Assembly (NCBI GenBank): GCA_018823175.1
Contig: JAHJIY010000043.1
Span: 62,001 to 126,000, forward strand
Reading direction: 5' to 3'
Length of the DNA stretch: 64,000 bases
Source of the DNA: Pseudomonadota bacterium
GTDB taxonomy: Bacteria; Desulfobacterota; Desulfobulbia; Desulfobulbales; JAHJIY01
In this document: positions 51,430 to 60,327 of the stretch, piece by piece
Layout of the letters: each line of letters opens with the position of its first letter
How positions within the stretch are numbered: position 1 is the stretch's first letter
The notes under the pieces: model-generated
Databases searched by the model: none
The model's input: the letters and a program-made list of their open reading frames with translations, nothing else
What the model was told of the DNA's origin: nothing
Program-made: the position numbers and the translations under genes

Positions 51430-51603
51430 ATGGATTCAAAATATCAAGTTGTGATGGTCATCGCACTATTTGCCTTGATTGTGGCCGGAATTGTTCTGAG
51501 TAAGTTTTTTCTGAAAAGTAATATCCCGGAGCCCCATTATGAAAGGTATGAACAGGGCAACCGGCTGGAAAGGATCAAGGAAGGATTTGTTGATAAAAAA
51601 TAA
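51430..51603 (+). CDS. 57-residue single-pass membrane protein
   Basis: A short gene outside usual length cut-offs. It begins MDSKYQ, has one hydrophobic helix (about residues 7-28, VVMVIALFALIVAGIVL), then a charged cytoplasmic or periplasmic tail ending in IKEGFVDKK. GGGGGAG lies seven bases before the ATG and a strong shared terminator follows the stop by 35 bases. Topology would place the tail in the cytoplasm by the positive-inside rule, but this is uncertain. No family was recognised. It is divergent from arsR. Confidence 0.65.
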   Translation: MDSKYQVVMVIALFALIVAGIVLSKFFLKSNIPEPHYERYEQGNRLERIKEGFVDKK

Positions 51604-51638
51604 GATTTAACGGTTGGTGTCTGTTTAATTATAATTAC

Positions 51639-51680
51639 AAAAAAAGGGGGACAATTTATAAAGATTGTCCCCCTTTTTTT
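51639..51680. terminator. bidirectional terminator, 17-bp perfect stem
   Basis: AAAAAAAGGGGGACAAT and ATTGTCCCCCTTTTTTT pair perfectly around an 8-base loop, with A and T tracts on opposite sides. It ends both the 57-residue gene and the glutamate synthase operon. Confidence 0.95.
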
Positions 51681-51701
51681 ATTAGTCGATTGCGGTGGTT
51701 A

Positions 51702-54035
51702 TTAAAACGGCTGCAAGACCCAGATGCCGCAGGGGCAGGTGTCGGCGCAGAAACCGCAGGCAATACATTTACTGTCGTCGGAGATGTATCGGTACGAATC
51801 ATCCGGCAGTTTCTGGCGGGAAATGGCTTGAGTCGGACAGATGGTCTCGCAGAGATGGCAGTCGCGACAGGTGCCGCAGCTCATGCATCTTTCTGCTTCC
51901 TGTTCTGCGGTGGAGGCGGTGGTCAGCGGCAGATAATGGGCCGGGGTCAGGTTGCACTGGGCAATCAGGTCTTTGGCAAATGGTTTGTACTCCTCACCTT
52001 TAAACCTGGCCACAATAGCCTCGGCCGTGTTTTTTCCGGCCCCGAGGGCATTGGTCGCCAGACCGGGACGCTCAACATCACCGACCGCGGAAATTTTTTG
52101 GTCGGAGGTCAGACCGGTGGCGTCACATTTCACCCAGCCGGCGCCGCCTACCGTAATGACTTCAACAGTATCGGGCAGAAACTTCAGGGCCGGGACATCA
52201 CCGATTGAGATAATTACGGTCTGGGCCGGGATTAAATGGCCGGCCGCGTCGATCAGTCCATCCTTGGTAACTTCCTTGGTTTGGACCGGCCACTTGAAGG
52301 TAGCGCCCAAGGCCTCAGCCGCTGCCTTTTCCTTGCCAAAAGCCAGCGGTTTCTGAATATCGACCAGAATTACCTCTTCCGCTCCAACCCGATAAGCTTC
52401 GCAGGCCACATCGCAACCGACGTTACCGGCGCCGATGATCACTACCTGCTTACCGATTTTCGGTGGTTTAGCACTCTTTGCTTCCTTTAGGAAATCAAGG
52501 GCGGGAATAACCCGTTCGTGACCAGGAAAGGGAATGGTCCGCGGCTGGTGGGTGCCGACCGCCACGATCACATGATCGTAATCCTTTTTAAGCTTGGCGA
52601 ACTTCTCCTTGGTCATGTTGACCCCGAAGTTGACCTTGATGTTTGGCACCGACATGAAGCGGGCGATTTCTGAGTCCCAGATCGCTTTGGGCAGACGTTC
52701 CCAGGGAATAACCTGGGCCAGTTTGCCGCCGAGCTGGGTGTCCTTTTCAAAAATATGGGCCTCAACGCCATGGCGGGCGAGCTGCCAGGCCGCGTTCATA
52801 CCGCCGGGACCGCCGCCGATGATCGCCACTTTCTTTTTTAGGGATTTGGCGGCCTTGGGGGCTTTGGCTTCGCGGGCGGCGCGGCCGAGCATCTGGACAT
52901 CGATTTTCTCGTCAACAATCTGACGCGAACAGTTCTGCATGCAGAGGTTTGGGCAAACCGCTCCACAGACCGAAGCCGGCAGCGGGGTGTATTCCATCAG
53001 CATCTGGTAGGCCTCTGCTTCTTTGCCTTCTCGAAGTAGACGTAAACGGTCGATGGTTGGGATATGGACCGGGCAGTAATAAGCGCAGGGCGCCGCTTTG
53101 TCACGGTTGGCCCAGAAAGGTTTCTTGCGGCGCAGGTCGCCGGTTTCGACCATGCCGATCGGACTGCGGTCTAGTCCTGGGGCCAGATCGCGGATCGGGT
53201 CGCCGCCCCCGAAACCGGGGTTCCAGATTTTTCTTTTAAATTCGGCCATCGGCATCGGGCCGGAGAACATTAAGGCCCGTTCCTGAGGCGCAATAGTGTT
53301 GAGCATGCTCCATTCGGAGCGCTTGGATAGTTTTTTCAACAGTTTCGGGCGGCCAATTTCCTTAAGGTAATTAGGCATCCGGTCCATCAGCCATTGCCAT
53401 TGTTCATCATCTGGGATGATCGCCTTGACGTTATTTTTGGCGTAACTGTTGTCGATTTTGCCCCGGTAGTAGATCCAGCCGCCAACCATGCCGATGCAGG
53501 GTCGATAGCCCAGGATGTTGGCGGGGTTCTTCGCCTCGATGCCGCAGACCACGGCGATGCCGCCGCAGTTGAATTCGGCAAATGAGTCGCCGGTTGACCC
53601 CAGGACCCAAAGTTCGGGCCGCTGGTAGTCTGGGTTCCACTTGGTCATAGTCAAGCCGCGGGCGCCGATCGAGCCTCCGATATAGACCTTGCCTTCGGCC
53701 ATGGCGTTGCAGACTCCGTTGGTGGCATCGCCCTTGACTGTGATTTCGGCCCCGATGTTCAGATAGCCGACATCGTCGGAGGCGGAGTTGTTACAAACGA
53801 TCCTGGTGCCGGGCATTCCCATGCTGCCTAAGCGCTGACCGCAGGGGCCGTCGATGGTGATCGATACCTGTTTGCCTTCGCTTTTAAGCCGTCCGGCCAC
53901 ATTGTGCTGGCCATATGTTTCAAGTTTCAGGTTCTTTGATTTGGCAAAGGCCTGTTGGATCAACTCTTCGAAATCTTTGGAGCTGATACGCTGGCCGTTT
54001 TCATCAAGCCCTTTTACGATAATTGCCTTACTCAT
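51702..54035 (-). CDS. glutamate synthase GXGXG domain fused to GltD-like reductase
   Basis: A 777-residue fusion. Residues about 1-240 are the GXGXG beta-helix of the glutamate synthase large subunit (MGMPGTRI, GVCNAMAEGKVYIGGSIGARGL, VGGWIYYRG). Then follows an iron-sulfur adapter segment (CAYYCPVHIP, CGAVCPNLCMQNC), a FAD/NAD(P)H reductase core (VAIIGGGPGGMNAAWQL; VVIIGAGNVGCDVA) and a C-terminal double 4Fe-4S ferredoxin (CMSCGTCRDCHLCETICP; CIACGFCADTCPCG). It would pass electrons from NAD(P)H to the FMN subunit. It is the last of three genes that together make one glutamate synthase. It starts 12 bases after the FMN gene. Confidence 0.93.
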   Translation of the reverse strand: MSKAIIVKGLDENGQRISSKDFEELIQQAFAKSKNLKLETYGQHNVAGRLKSEGKQVSITIDGPCGQRLGSMGMPGTRIVCNNSASDDVGYLNIGAEITVKGDATNGVCNAMAEGKVYIGGSIGARGLTMTKWNPDYQRPELWVLGSTGDSFAEFNCGGIAVVCGIEAKNPANILGYRPCIGMVGGWIYYRGKIDNSYAKNNVKAIIPDDEQWQWLMDRMPNYLKEIGRPKLLKKLSKRSEWSMLNTIAPQERALMFSGPMPMAEFKRKIWNPGFGGGDPIRDLAPGLDRSPIGMVETGDLRRKKPFWANRDKAAPCAYYCPVHIPTIDRLRLLREGKEAEAYQMLMEYTPLPASVCGAVCPNLCMQNCSRQIVDEKIDVQMLGRAAREAKAPKAAKSLKKKVAIIGGGPGGMNAAWQLARHGVEAHIFEKDTQLGGKLAQVIPWERLPKAIWDSEIARFMSVPNIKVNFGVNMTKEKFAKLKKDYDHVIVAVGTHQPRTIPFPGHERVIPALDFLKEAKSAKPPKIGKQVVIIGAGNVGCDVACEAYRVGAEEVILVDIQKPLAFGKEKAAAEALGATFKWPVQTKEVTKDGLIDAAGHLIPAQTVIISIGDVPALKFLPDTVEVITVGGAGWVKCDATGLTSDQKISAVGDVERPGLATNALGAGKNTAEAIVARFKGEEYKPFAKDLIAQCNLTPAHYLPLTTASTAEQEAERCMSCGTCRDCHLCETICPTQAISRQKLPDDSYRYISDDSKCIACGFCADTCPCGIWVLQPF

Positions 54036-54047
54036 ATCATGCTCCTC

Positions 54048-55685
54048 TTAACACACGTATCTGATGTTCAAACGCTCAGCCGCATCCTTGTCGCCGATCC
54101 CGAGGGCATCGGACATGCCGATTGGCAGGCTCTGGGAACGACCAAGGGGCGCCATGACTTTCTTCATCTCGGTCTGGATCGACATAAAGGTCTCCGCTAC
54201 CCGCTCGGCCACCCGGTCCGGGTCGAGACGCCGGTAAATTTTAGGGTTCTGGCTGGTGATGCCTTTCGGGCAGATGCCAAGATTGCAGACGTTGCAGCGA
54301 TTCTGTTCATTACCCAGACAACCGGCAGCCGACTGCATAATGAATTTACCCATATGGACGCCACTGGCGCCAAGCATGATTAAAGCCATGCCGTTCTGGG
54401 TGATATTGCCGTTTTTGCCGACCCCGCCCGCTGCGAACAACGGGATCTCATTTTGTTTGCCCTGGGCGCAGAGATCCAGATAGCATTCGCGCAGGTTGGA
54501 AGCGATCGGGTGACCGGTGGCATCCATGCTGACGTTATAGGCCGCGCCGGTGCCGCCGTCGATTCCGTCGATCATCAACGCCCCGGCATAGGGATTGCGG
54601 ACCAGGTTATTCAAAACCGATTTGGCCGAGTTGGAGCCGGAAATTTTTGGGTAGACCGGAACCTTGAAGTTAAAGGCCATCGACATGGTCTGGATCATTT
54701 TCATAACCGACTCTTCGATGGAATAAAGGGTCTGATGAACCGGCGGTGAGGGTAAATCAACTCCTTCCGGCACGCCGCGCAGACGGGCGATCAGTTTCGA
54801 TACCTTATACCACATCAACAGTCCGCCATCGCCGGGCTTGGCTCCCTGACCGTACTTGATCTCGATGGCAGCCGGGTCACATTGCATCTCAGGAATGGCG
54901 CGAATGATCTCGTCCCAGCCGAAATATCCCGAAGCGATCTGCAGGATTATATATTTAAGGAAGGGGCTTTTCAGGACCCAGGGCGGGCAGCCGCCTTCAC
55001 CGGTGGCCATGACCACCGGGATGCCGAGAACTTCATTGCAATAGGCGACCCCCTGCAGGAGACCGAGCCACATATTCGGTGACAGGGCGCCAAAAGACAT
55101 CGATCCGATGATAAACGGGAAGATTTCCCGGACCGGCGGAATCCACTCACCTGTGGTCTGTCGGCGAATAAACTCCTCAGGTGGCAAGACCCGGCCGAGA
55201 AGGGTATTCATCGAAAATTCATGGCGGCCGGCATCAAGGGCCGGGTCGGTCAACATAGAAATCCGGTTGAATGAAATTTTGTCGAGCAGGGTAGGCCCTG
55301 GTTCGTTGCGGCGGCCGCCCCGTTTCGGAGCTTCGCCACCCTTGGTGTTCTGGAAGCGATATCGATCTGTTTTGTTATGGGTCGGATGGATCGCCTCGTT
55401 GGGGCAGACCATAGCACAAGAACCGCAACCAATGCAGCGGCGACCGACATCGGTATTTTGTCGGATGCCGACAAATGTTTTGTAAGAACTGCCTCTTTCG
55501 GTGGAGGACAGGACGATCTTCGGCATGCGCTTGCGCATGTAGGTAAGCTTCAAGGTGTTTACCGGGCATACCGCGGCGCATTTGCCACAGAGGGTGCATC
55601 GGTCCTCACGGTGTTCAATGATCCAGGGCAGATCGTTGGGGCTTAAGCTGCCTGGGTCAGAGGAAATTGATCGAATTGAGACCAT
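54048..55685 (-). CDS. glutamate synthase FMN-binding (synthase) subunit with ferredoxin domain
   Basis: About 545 residues. Two 4Fe-4S motifs at the N-terminus (CTLCGKCAAVCPVN; CIGCGSCAMVCPNE) precede a TIM-barrel glutamate synthase domain (VVMATGEGGCPPWV; ISGSNSAKSVL; GGTGAAYNVSMDATG; CNVCNLGICPKGI) that binds FMN and a 3Fe-4S cluster. It converts 2-oxoglutarate and glutamine-derived ammonia to glutamate. This split layout is typical of archaea and many Deltaproteobacteria. Start 55685 has AGGAG at good spacing; 55811 would lie in the amidotransferase gene. It overlaps the amidotransferase end by 43 bases. Confidence 0.94.
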   Translation of the reverse strand: MVSIRSISSDPGSLSPNDLPWIIEHREDRCTLCGKCAAVCPVNTLKLTYMRKRMPKIVLSSTERGSSYKTFVGIRQNTDVGRRCIGCGSCAMVCPNEAIHPTHNKTDRYRFQNTKGGEAPKRGGRRNEPGPTLLDKISFNRISMLTDPALDAGRHEFSMNTLLGRVLPPEEFIRRQTTGEWIPPVREIFPFIIGSMSFGALSPNMWLGLLQGVAYCNEVLGIPVVMATGEGGCPPWVLKSPFLKYIILQIASGYFGWDEIIRAIPEMQCDPAAIEIKYGQGAKPGDGGLLMWYKVSKLIARLRGVPEGVDLPSPPVHQTLYSIEESVMKMIQTMSMAFNFKVPVYPKISGSNSAKSVLNNLVRNPYAGALMIDGIDGGTGAAYNVSMDATGHPIASNLRECYLDLCAQGKQNEIPLFAAGGVGKNGNITQNGMALIMLGASGVHMGKFIMQSAAGCLGNEQNRCNVCNLGICPKGITSQNPKIYRRLDPDRVAERVAETFMSIQTEMKKVMAPLGRSQSLPIGMSDALGIGDKDAAERLNIRYVC

Positions 55686-56785
55686 ATCTCTATCTCCTGT
55701 CTGTCTGGAGGAATAATAATTGTGTGTTCCCGCATGGGTTGAAAGTCTTTGGAGCGATCCCGGTCCGGGATCATCGCATCGACGCCGCACATCTCGGAAG
55801 CGATCGCCCACTCGCCTGGTTTACCGCCAACTGTGGCTGGGCGCATCTTTTTGGCATCCATCACCAGGATGGTGGTTTCATCGGCCAGCGTGCCGATCAC
55901 CGCATTGGGGCCATCAATGATCAGGCGCCGGCAGACATCGCGCAGGCCGCGTAAAAAATCACCCTGAGGGTGGGCGGACAGCTCGGAGTTTTTCAGTGGG
56001 GTGATCACATGTTTGTAAGCCTGCAGCGGCAATTTGAGCTGATTGGTAACGTAATGCAGGATGTGGGCAAAAACCTCTGAGTCGGATTGATAGCCGATGT
56101 AGCCGGGGAATCCTTTGCCGGAAAGCCAGTCTTTAATCGGCAGGAAGGCGGTGTTTTCGCCGTTGGTCATGGTGGCGATTCCCTCGATGAAGAAGGGATG
56201 GCAGGCGTAGAGGTTGATTCCCCAGTTGGTGTTCTGTCGACCCTGGGCCATGCAGACCCTTGATTTGATCCTGCCGCTTTCCAGACCAAGAGCTTCGCCG
56301 ACCCCGAGAGGCCAGCCGACTTCCTTGATCATCGCCACATCCGGCCAGAGGGAAAAGGCGGTAAGGTCGCCATTATTGGCTTCGCCATCGGCCCGCAGGG
56401 CCAGCCGGGTCAGCATCATCTCATGTTCGGTCTGTTCTTTGGTGAGAGAGTTCCAGGCCTCTGGTTTCTTGAATACCCGGAGCACATATTTATGTCGGTC
56501 TTTGGCCTCGATTTTGCTCATGTCGGTGTCGAACTCGTGGTCATACTTTAAGACAAATCCACGTTCATTCATGATGGCATGAAGTCTGCTAAGGGCTGCT
56601 TCGGTGTGGGCGATCCCTGAAAGGACAGGGTCTTCCTGGTTGTACTTGTAATCCGTAAACTCAAGACCGCGCAGCAACAGGCCGAGGCCGCTGCCATCGT
56701 ACCCTTCTTGCATGGCCTCCATCGCCGTTAATACGGAAAAAGGTGAGAAGGGCTTGTTTGCGGTTTTCATGGCTAACCGGCACAT
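55643..56785 (-). CDS. glutamate synthase amidotransferase (class II glutaminase) subunit
   Basis: A 380-residue class II glutamine amidotransferase. Cys2 (MCRLA), exposed after Met removal, is the catalytic nucleophile. The Ntn fold is seen in GYDGSGLGLLLRG and in NTNWGINLYACHPFFIEG, TMTNGENTAF and QSDSEVFAHILHY. It releases ammonia from glutamine for the synthase subunit. It is the first gene of the operon; AAAGGAG precedes the start. It overlaps the next gene, so translation is coupled. Confidence 0.93.
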   Translation of the reverse strand: MCRLAMKTANKPFSPFSVLTAMEAMQEGYDGSGLGLLLRGLEFTDYKYNQEDPVLSGIAHTEAALSRLHAIMNERGFVLKYDHEFDTDMSKIEAKDRHKYVLRVFKKPEAWNSLTKEQTEHEMMLTRLALRADGEANNGDLTAFSLWPDVAMIKEVGWPLGVGEALGLESGRIKSRVCMAQGRQNTNWGINLYACHPFFIEGIATMTNGENTAFLPIKDWLSGKGFPGYIGYQSDSEVFAHILHYVTNQLKLPLQAYKHVITPLKNSELSAHPQGDFLRGLRDVCRRLIIDGPNAVIGTLADETTILVMDAKKMRPATVGGKPGEWAIASEMCGVDAMIPDRDRSKDFQPMREHTIIIPPDRQEIEIWSQFDQFPLTQAA

Positions 56786-57133
56786 TTTATGCTCCTTTTA
56801 TATATATTTTTGTGCGGGATTGAACACTTAAAATCTAGTACAGTTGGATTATTTTTAATACTGCCCGAAGGGATACAATGCGATCCCCGTAGGGTATAAG
56901 GTCTTTTTTTAGCTCAAAACCATTATTTGGAGATTGAGACTATTTACAACATTATATGTTTTTACGTAAATGGTCTGGTTAATGGCTAAAAAAGACCATT
57001 TAACAAACACATAGTTATGATCAATCGAAATAGTCGGAATCAATGACAAGCCCGAAAAAATACAATGGCTATTTTAGGTTGTCAAGGAAGAAAGGTGTTG
57101 AAGGGGAAATTTAGGTAAGATAAGGATTTTGCG

Positions 57134-57226
57134 ATGGGAAGACAGCGTGGCGACAGAATCAATTTTATGGAAAGAATAAGCGGAATAATGCTGTTTTATG
57201 ATGCATTTTTTGAAGAAGTGTATTAA
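57134..57226 (+). CDS. possible 30-residue leader peptide
   Basis: A 30-codon reading frame with AAGGA about seven bases before the ATG. It ends 28 bases before a terminator hairpin that precedes pntAA. The arrangement fits a leader peptide or a short independent transcript. The peptide is basic at the start and Phe/Glu-rich at the end. Coding status cannot be settled by eye. Confidence 0.25.
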   Translation: MGRQRGDRINFMERISGIMLFYDAFFEEVY

Positions 57227-57253
57227 TTGTGCGCATTTTTAACACAATGATTT

Positions 57254-57276
57254 CGGCCTCACTGGGGCCGTTTTTT
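57254..57276 (+). terminator. terminator upstream of transhydrogenase operon
   Basis: CGGCCTC pairs with GGGGCCG (with one T-G pair) around ACT, followed by T6. It may end a small upstream transcript or act as an attenuator for pntAA, which starts 120 bases later. Confidence 0.65.
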
Positions 57277-57395
57277 CTCTGTTATCGGGTTATCTATCTT
57301 TATCTAAAGATTTATTATACGGTAGTGGAGTGTGAATGGTTTAAGCCAGCAGTCATTTGAAAATATCTTACCTGCAGATGAAAAGGAGCAGTTAA

Positions 57396-58529
57396 ATGAA
57401 GATTGCGGTAATGAAAGAGATCCATGGGGGAGAGACAAGAGTCCCTCTAATCCCGTCAACGGTGGACAAGTTGGTAAAGCTTGGGGCGGAAGTTGAAGTC
57501 GAGTCCGGTCTAGGGGTGACCTGCCGTTATGAGGACGCGGATTACGAGAAGGCCGGGGCCAAAATTAACCCTGATCGACAGGGTATGCTGAAATCGGCCG
57601 ATATTGTTTTGAGATTACGTAAGCCCCCCATCGCTGAAGTTGAGTTGATGAAAAAAGGCTGTATTCATATTAGTTATCTCGATCCATTTAATGAAACTGA
57701 GTTGCTCGACAAATTGAAAACCTGCGGCATCAGTGCAGTTAGTCTGGAAATGTTGCCCCGGACTACCATTGCCCAGAAAATGGATGTCTTGAGTTCTCAG
57801 GCTAATCTGGGGGGGTATATGGCGGTGATTCTGGCCATGGATCAACTCGATAAGATTTTCCCGATGATGACTACTCCGGCCGGGACGATTAAACCTGCCC
57901 GGGTTTTTATTATCGGCGTAGGGGTTGCCGGTCTGCAGGCCATCGCTACCGCCCGTCGGATGGGCGCCAGGGTTGAGGCCTTTGATACCCGTCCTGTGGT
58001 TGAGGAACAGGTCAAGTCGTTGGGTGCTAAATTCGTTAAGATTGATCTTGGTGAGACCGGACAGACTAAGGACGGTTATGCCAAACAGCTGACTCCCGAG
58101 CAGGTTCAGAAACAGAAAGAAGGGATGGCCAAGGCCTGTGCACAGGCCGATGTGGTTATCACTACTGCCCAACTTTTTGGCCGCCCGGCGCCGCGGATTG
58201 TTGATCGGGCGATGATCGCCCAGATGCAACCCGGCAGTGTTATTGTCGATATGGCGGTTGAAACCGGTGGTAATGTTGAGGGTTCCGAACTGGATAAAGT
58301 TGTGGAAGTTGAAGGGGTCAAGGTTGTCGGTTTGGGAAACCTGCCCGGTCGGGTAGCTCTGACCGCCAGCCAGATGTATTCGGCTAACCTGGCTAATTTT
58401 GTCGCCCATTTCTGGAACAAGGAAGAAAAAAAGTTTAACCTGAATCTTGATGATGAAATCATCAAGGGCGCCTTGATGACTCACGCGGGCGAGATCTTCA
58501 GTGAAACATATAAAAGTATCGTCAAGTAG
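57396..58529 (+). CDS. pntAA: NAD(P) transhydrogenase subunit alpha, part 1
   Basis: A 377-residue soluble NAD(H)-binding subunit of the proton-pumping transhydrogenase. It begins MKIAVMKEI with GETRVPLIPSTV, and VFIIGVGVAGLQAIATARRMG is the NAD-binding loop; QTKDGYAKQLTPEQ and GGNVEGSEL follow. It lacks the membrane helices of the fused E. coli PntA, as expected for the split form. GGAGC precedes the start. First gene of a three-gene operon with pntAB and pntB. Confidence 0.95.
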   Translation: MKIAVMKEIHGGETRVPLIPSTVDKLVKLGAEVEVESGLGVTCRYEDADYEKAGAKINPDRQGMLKSADIVLRLRKPPIAEVELMKKGCIHISYLDPFNETELLDKLKTCGISAVSLEMLPRTTIAQKMDVLSSQANLGGYMAVILAMDQLDKIFPMMTTPAGTIKPARVFIIGVGVAGLQAIATARRMGARVEAFDTRPVVEEQVKSLGAKFVKIDLGETGQTKDGYAKQLTPEQVQKQKEGMAKACAQADVVITTAQLFGRPAPRIVDRAMIAQMQPGSVIVDMAVETGGNVEGSELDKVVEVEGVKVVGLGNLPGRVALTASQMYSANLANFVAHFWNKEEKKFNLNLDDEIIKGALMTHAGEIFSETYKSIVK

Positions 58530-58582
58530 TCTGACTGTGAAGTAGAACTTCTGAATAGTTCAATAAATATAAAGAGGAAAAA

Positions 58583-58876
58583 ATGGAAGCCGTATTTTTG
58601 ACCTTTGTTTTCGTGTTATCAATTTTCCTGGGTTTTGAGCTCATCTCCAAGGTGCCTTCTACCCTGCACACGCCGTTGATGTCTGGTTCAAATGCGATAT
58701 CGGGCATTACCCTTATTGGTTCACTGGCGTCTCTTAAGTCCGATAATGTTCAGGTGGCCATAATTTTTGGCACTCTGGCCGTGGCTTTCGCAACGGTGAA
58801 CGTGGTTGGCGGCTATGCGGTAACCAACCGCATGCTTGAGATGTTTAAGAAAAAAGATACGGGGGACGCAAAATGA
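58583..58876 (+). CDS. pntAB: NAD(P) transhydrogenase subunit alpha, part 2 (membrane)
   Basis: A 97-residue membrane subunit with three helices. FLGFELISKVPSTLHTPLMSGSNAISGI is the conserved region that joins the proton channel. It starts 53 bases after pntAA and overlaps pntB by four bases (ATGA). Length and order match the split form found in many bacteria. Confidence 0.94.
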   Translation: MEAVFLTFVFVLSIFLGFELISKVPSTLHTPLMSGSNAISGITLIGSLASLKSDNVQVAIIFGTLAVAFATVNVVGGYAVTNRMLEMFKKKDTGDAK

Positions 58877-60258
58877 ATACGTTAACCCTGGGGATCAATT
58901 TTGCATATGTCATCTCGGCCGGCATGTTTATTCTTGGTCTGAAGATGTTGAGCTCTCCTGCTACTGCTCGGAAAGGCAATCTTGTTTCCGCCGCCGGGAT
59001 GCTGCTGGCTATTGTTGTCTGTTTGTTAAACGCCGGGCTTGATTATAAGTGGATAATGATCGGGATGGCGGCCGGTACGGTTATCGGCCTGGTTGCCGCC
59101 TATCGGGTCGAGATGACCTCGATGCCGGAAATGGTGGCCTTGTTTAACGGGTTTGGCGGGATCGCCAGTTTGCTTCTGGCCTGGAGTGAATATCATCAGC
59201 ATCCGGAGCTGTCGATCTTTATCGCGATGGTAACCTTTCTGACCGCTTTTATTGGCGGGATCACTTTCTCGGGCAGCATGATTGCTTTTGGCAAATTAAG
59301 CGAAATGATTCCCAGCAAGGCCGTGGTTTTTACCGGACAGCATATTGTGAACGCGGTTATCCTATTGACCGCTGTTGGTTCCGGGGTGATGTTTTCTATT
59401 AATTCAGCCGACAGCTATATGTTTTTTATTGTGATTGTCGGAGTATCGTTACTATTTGGAATAACCTCGGTTATCCCGATCGGCGGCGCTGATATGCCGG
59501 TGGTAATTTCTCTTTTGAATAGCTATTCCGGGATTGCCGCTTGTGCCGCAGGGTTTGTGGTCAATAACACTATCCTGATCGTGGCCGGCGCTCTGGTTGG
59601 TGCCAGTGGTATTATTCTGACCAAGATCATGTGCAAGGCGATGAATCGTTCCCTGGGCAACGTTCTTTTTTCCGGTTTTGGCTCAAAGGTTCATGCCGCA
59701 GGCGCCAAGGGGGCTCAACAAGGCGAGGTGCGCCCGGCAACGGCGGAAGATGTCTACTATATTCTGGAAGGGGCCGATTCAGTTGCTTTTGTCCCGGGGT
59801 ATGGCCTGGCCGTAGCCCAGGCCCAGCACGTTGTCCGGGAACTCGGCGAGATTCTGGAAGCAAACGGGACCGATGTCATGTATGCCATTCATCCGGTGGC
59901 CGGGCGGATGCCCGGGCATATGAATGTCCTTTTGGCTGAGGCCAACGTTTCTTATGATCAGTTGGTTGAGATGGATGATATCAATCCCAAGATGGATACC
60001 ATCGATGTCTGTGTGGTGATCGGCGCCAATGACGTAGTCAATCCGGCCGCCCTTGATGACAAATCAAGCCCGATTTATGGGATGCCGATTATTGAGACCC
60101 ATCGGTCCAAGACCGTGATTGTCCTTAAGCGCTCCATGAATCCAGGTTTTGCCGGGATCCAGAATGCCCTTTTCTTTAATGAGAATACCAGAATGTATTT
60201 TGGTGATGCCAAGGCCTCGATCCAGGCCCTGATTGCCGAATTTAAGTCGGCGGACTGA
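58873..60258 (+). CDS. pntB: NAD(P) transhydrogenase subunit beta
   Basis: A 461-residue subunit with an N-terminal membrane part of about eight helices and a C-terminal NADP(H)-binding domain (about 285-461). The NADP domain contains VAFVPGYGLAVAQAQHVVRELGEIL, the G-R-M-P-G-H-M-N-V-L-L-A-E-A segment and VCVVIGANDVVNPAA. The complex uses the proton gradient to make NADPH from NADH. It overlaps pntAB by four bases. A terminator follows 31 bases after the stop. It is divergent from glutamate synthase. Confidence 0.96.
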   Translation: MNTLTLGINFAYVISAGMFILGLKMLSSPATARKGNLVSAAGMLLAIVVCLLNAGLDYKWIMIGMAAGTVIGLVAAYRVEMTSMPEMVALFNGFGGIASLLLAWSEYHQHPELSIFIAMVTFLTAFIGGITFSGSMIAFGKLSEMIPSKAVVFTGQHIVNAVILLTAVGSGVMFSINSADSYMFFIVIVGVSLLFGITSVIPIGGADMPVVISLLNSYSGIAACAAGFVVNNTILIVAGALVGASGIILTKIMCKAMNRSLGNVLFSGFGSKVHAAGAKGAQQGEVRPATAEDVYYILEGADSVAFVPGYGLAVAQAQHVVRELGEILEANGTDVMYAIHPVAGRMPGHMNVLLAEANVSYDQLVEMDDINPKMDTIDVCVVIGANDVVNPAALDDKSSPIYGMPIIETHRSKTVIVLKRSMNPGFAGIQNALFFNENTRMYFGDAKASIQALIAEFKSAD

Positions 60259-60289
60259 TCTTTTTTTGTCTGCTGTAAAATTGAAAAGT

Positions 60290-60327
60290 AAAACCCTCAT
60301 CGGCTAATGGCAAATGGGGGTTTTTTT
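60290..60327 (+). terminator. Rho-independent terminator
   Basis: AAAACCCTCAT pairs with ATGGGGGTTTT (one T-G pair), followed by T7. It ends the transhydrogenase operon at the convergent aat gene. Confidence 0.85.

Larger units (their letters stand above)
56786..57395. other. 610-base divergent region between glutamate synthase and transhydrogenase
   Basis: No long gene is seen. The region holds TTTACGTAAA (56961-56970), an inverted repeat TAAATGGTCT-N16-AGACCATTTA (56967-56976 and 56993-57002), a repeat-like CCCCGTAGGGTATAAGGTC near 56893, a possible 30-codon reading frame (57134-57226), and a terminator (57254-57276). It probably carries promoters and regulatory sites for both operons. Confidence 0.5.

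Noticed and set aside
57615-58484. 289-codon reading frame opposite pntAA
   Set aside because: It lies wholly antisense to a well-conserved gene and its product shows no family features.
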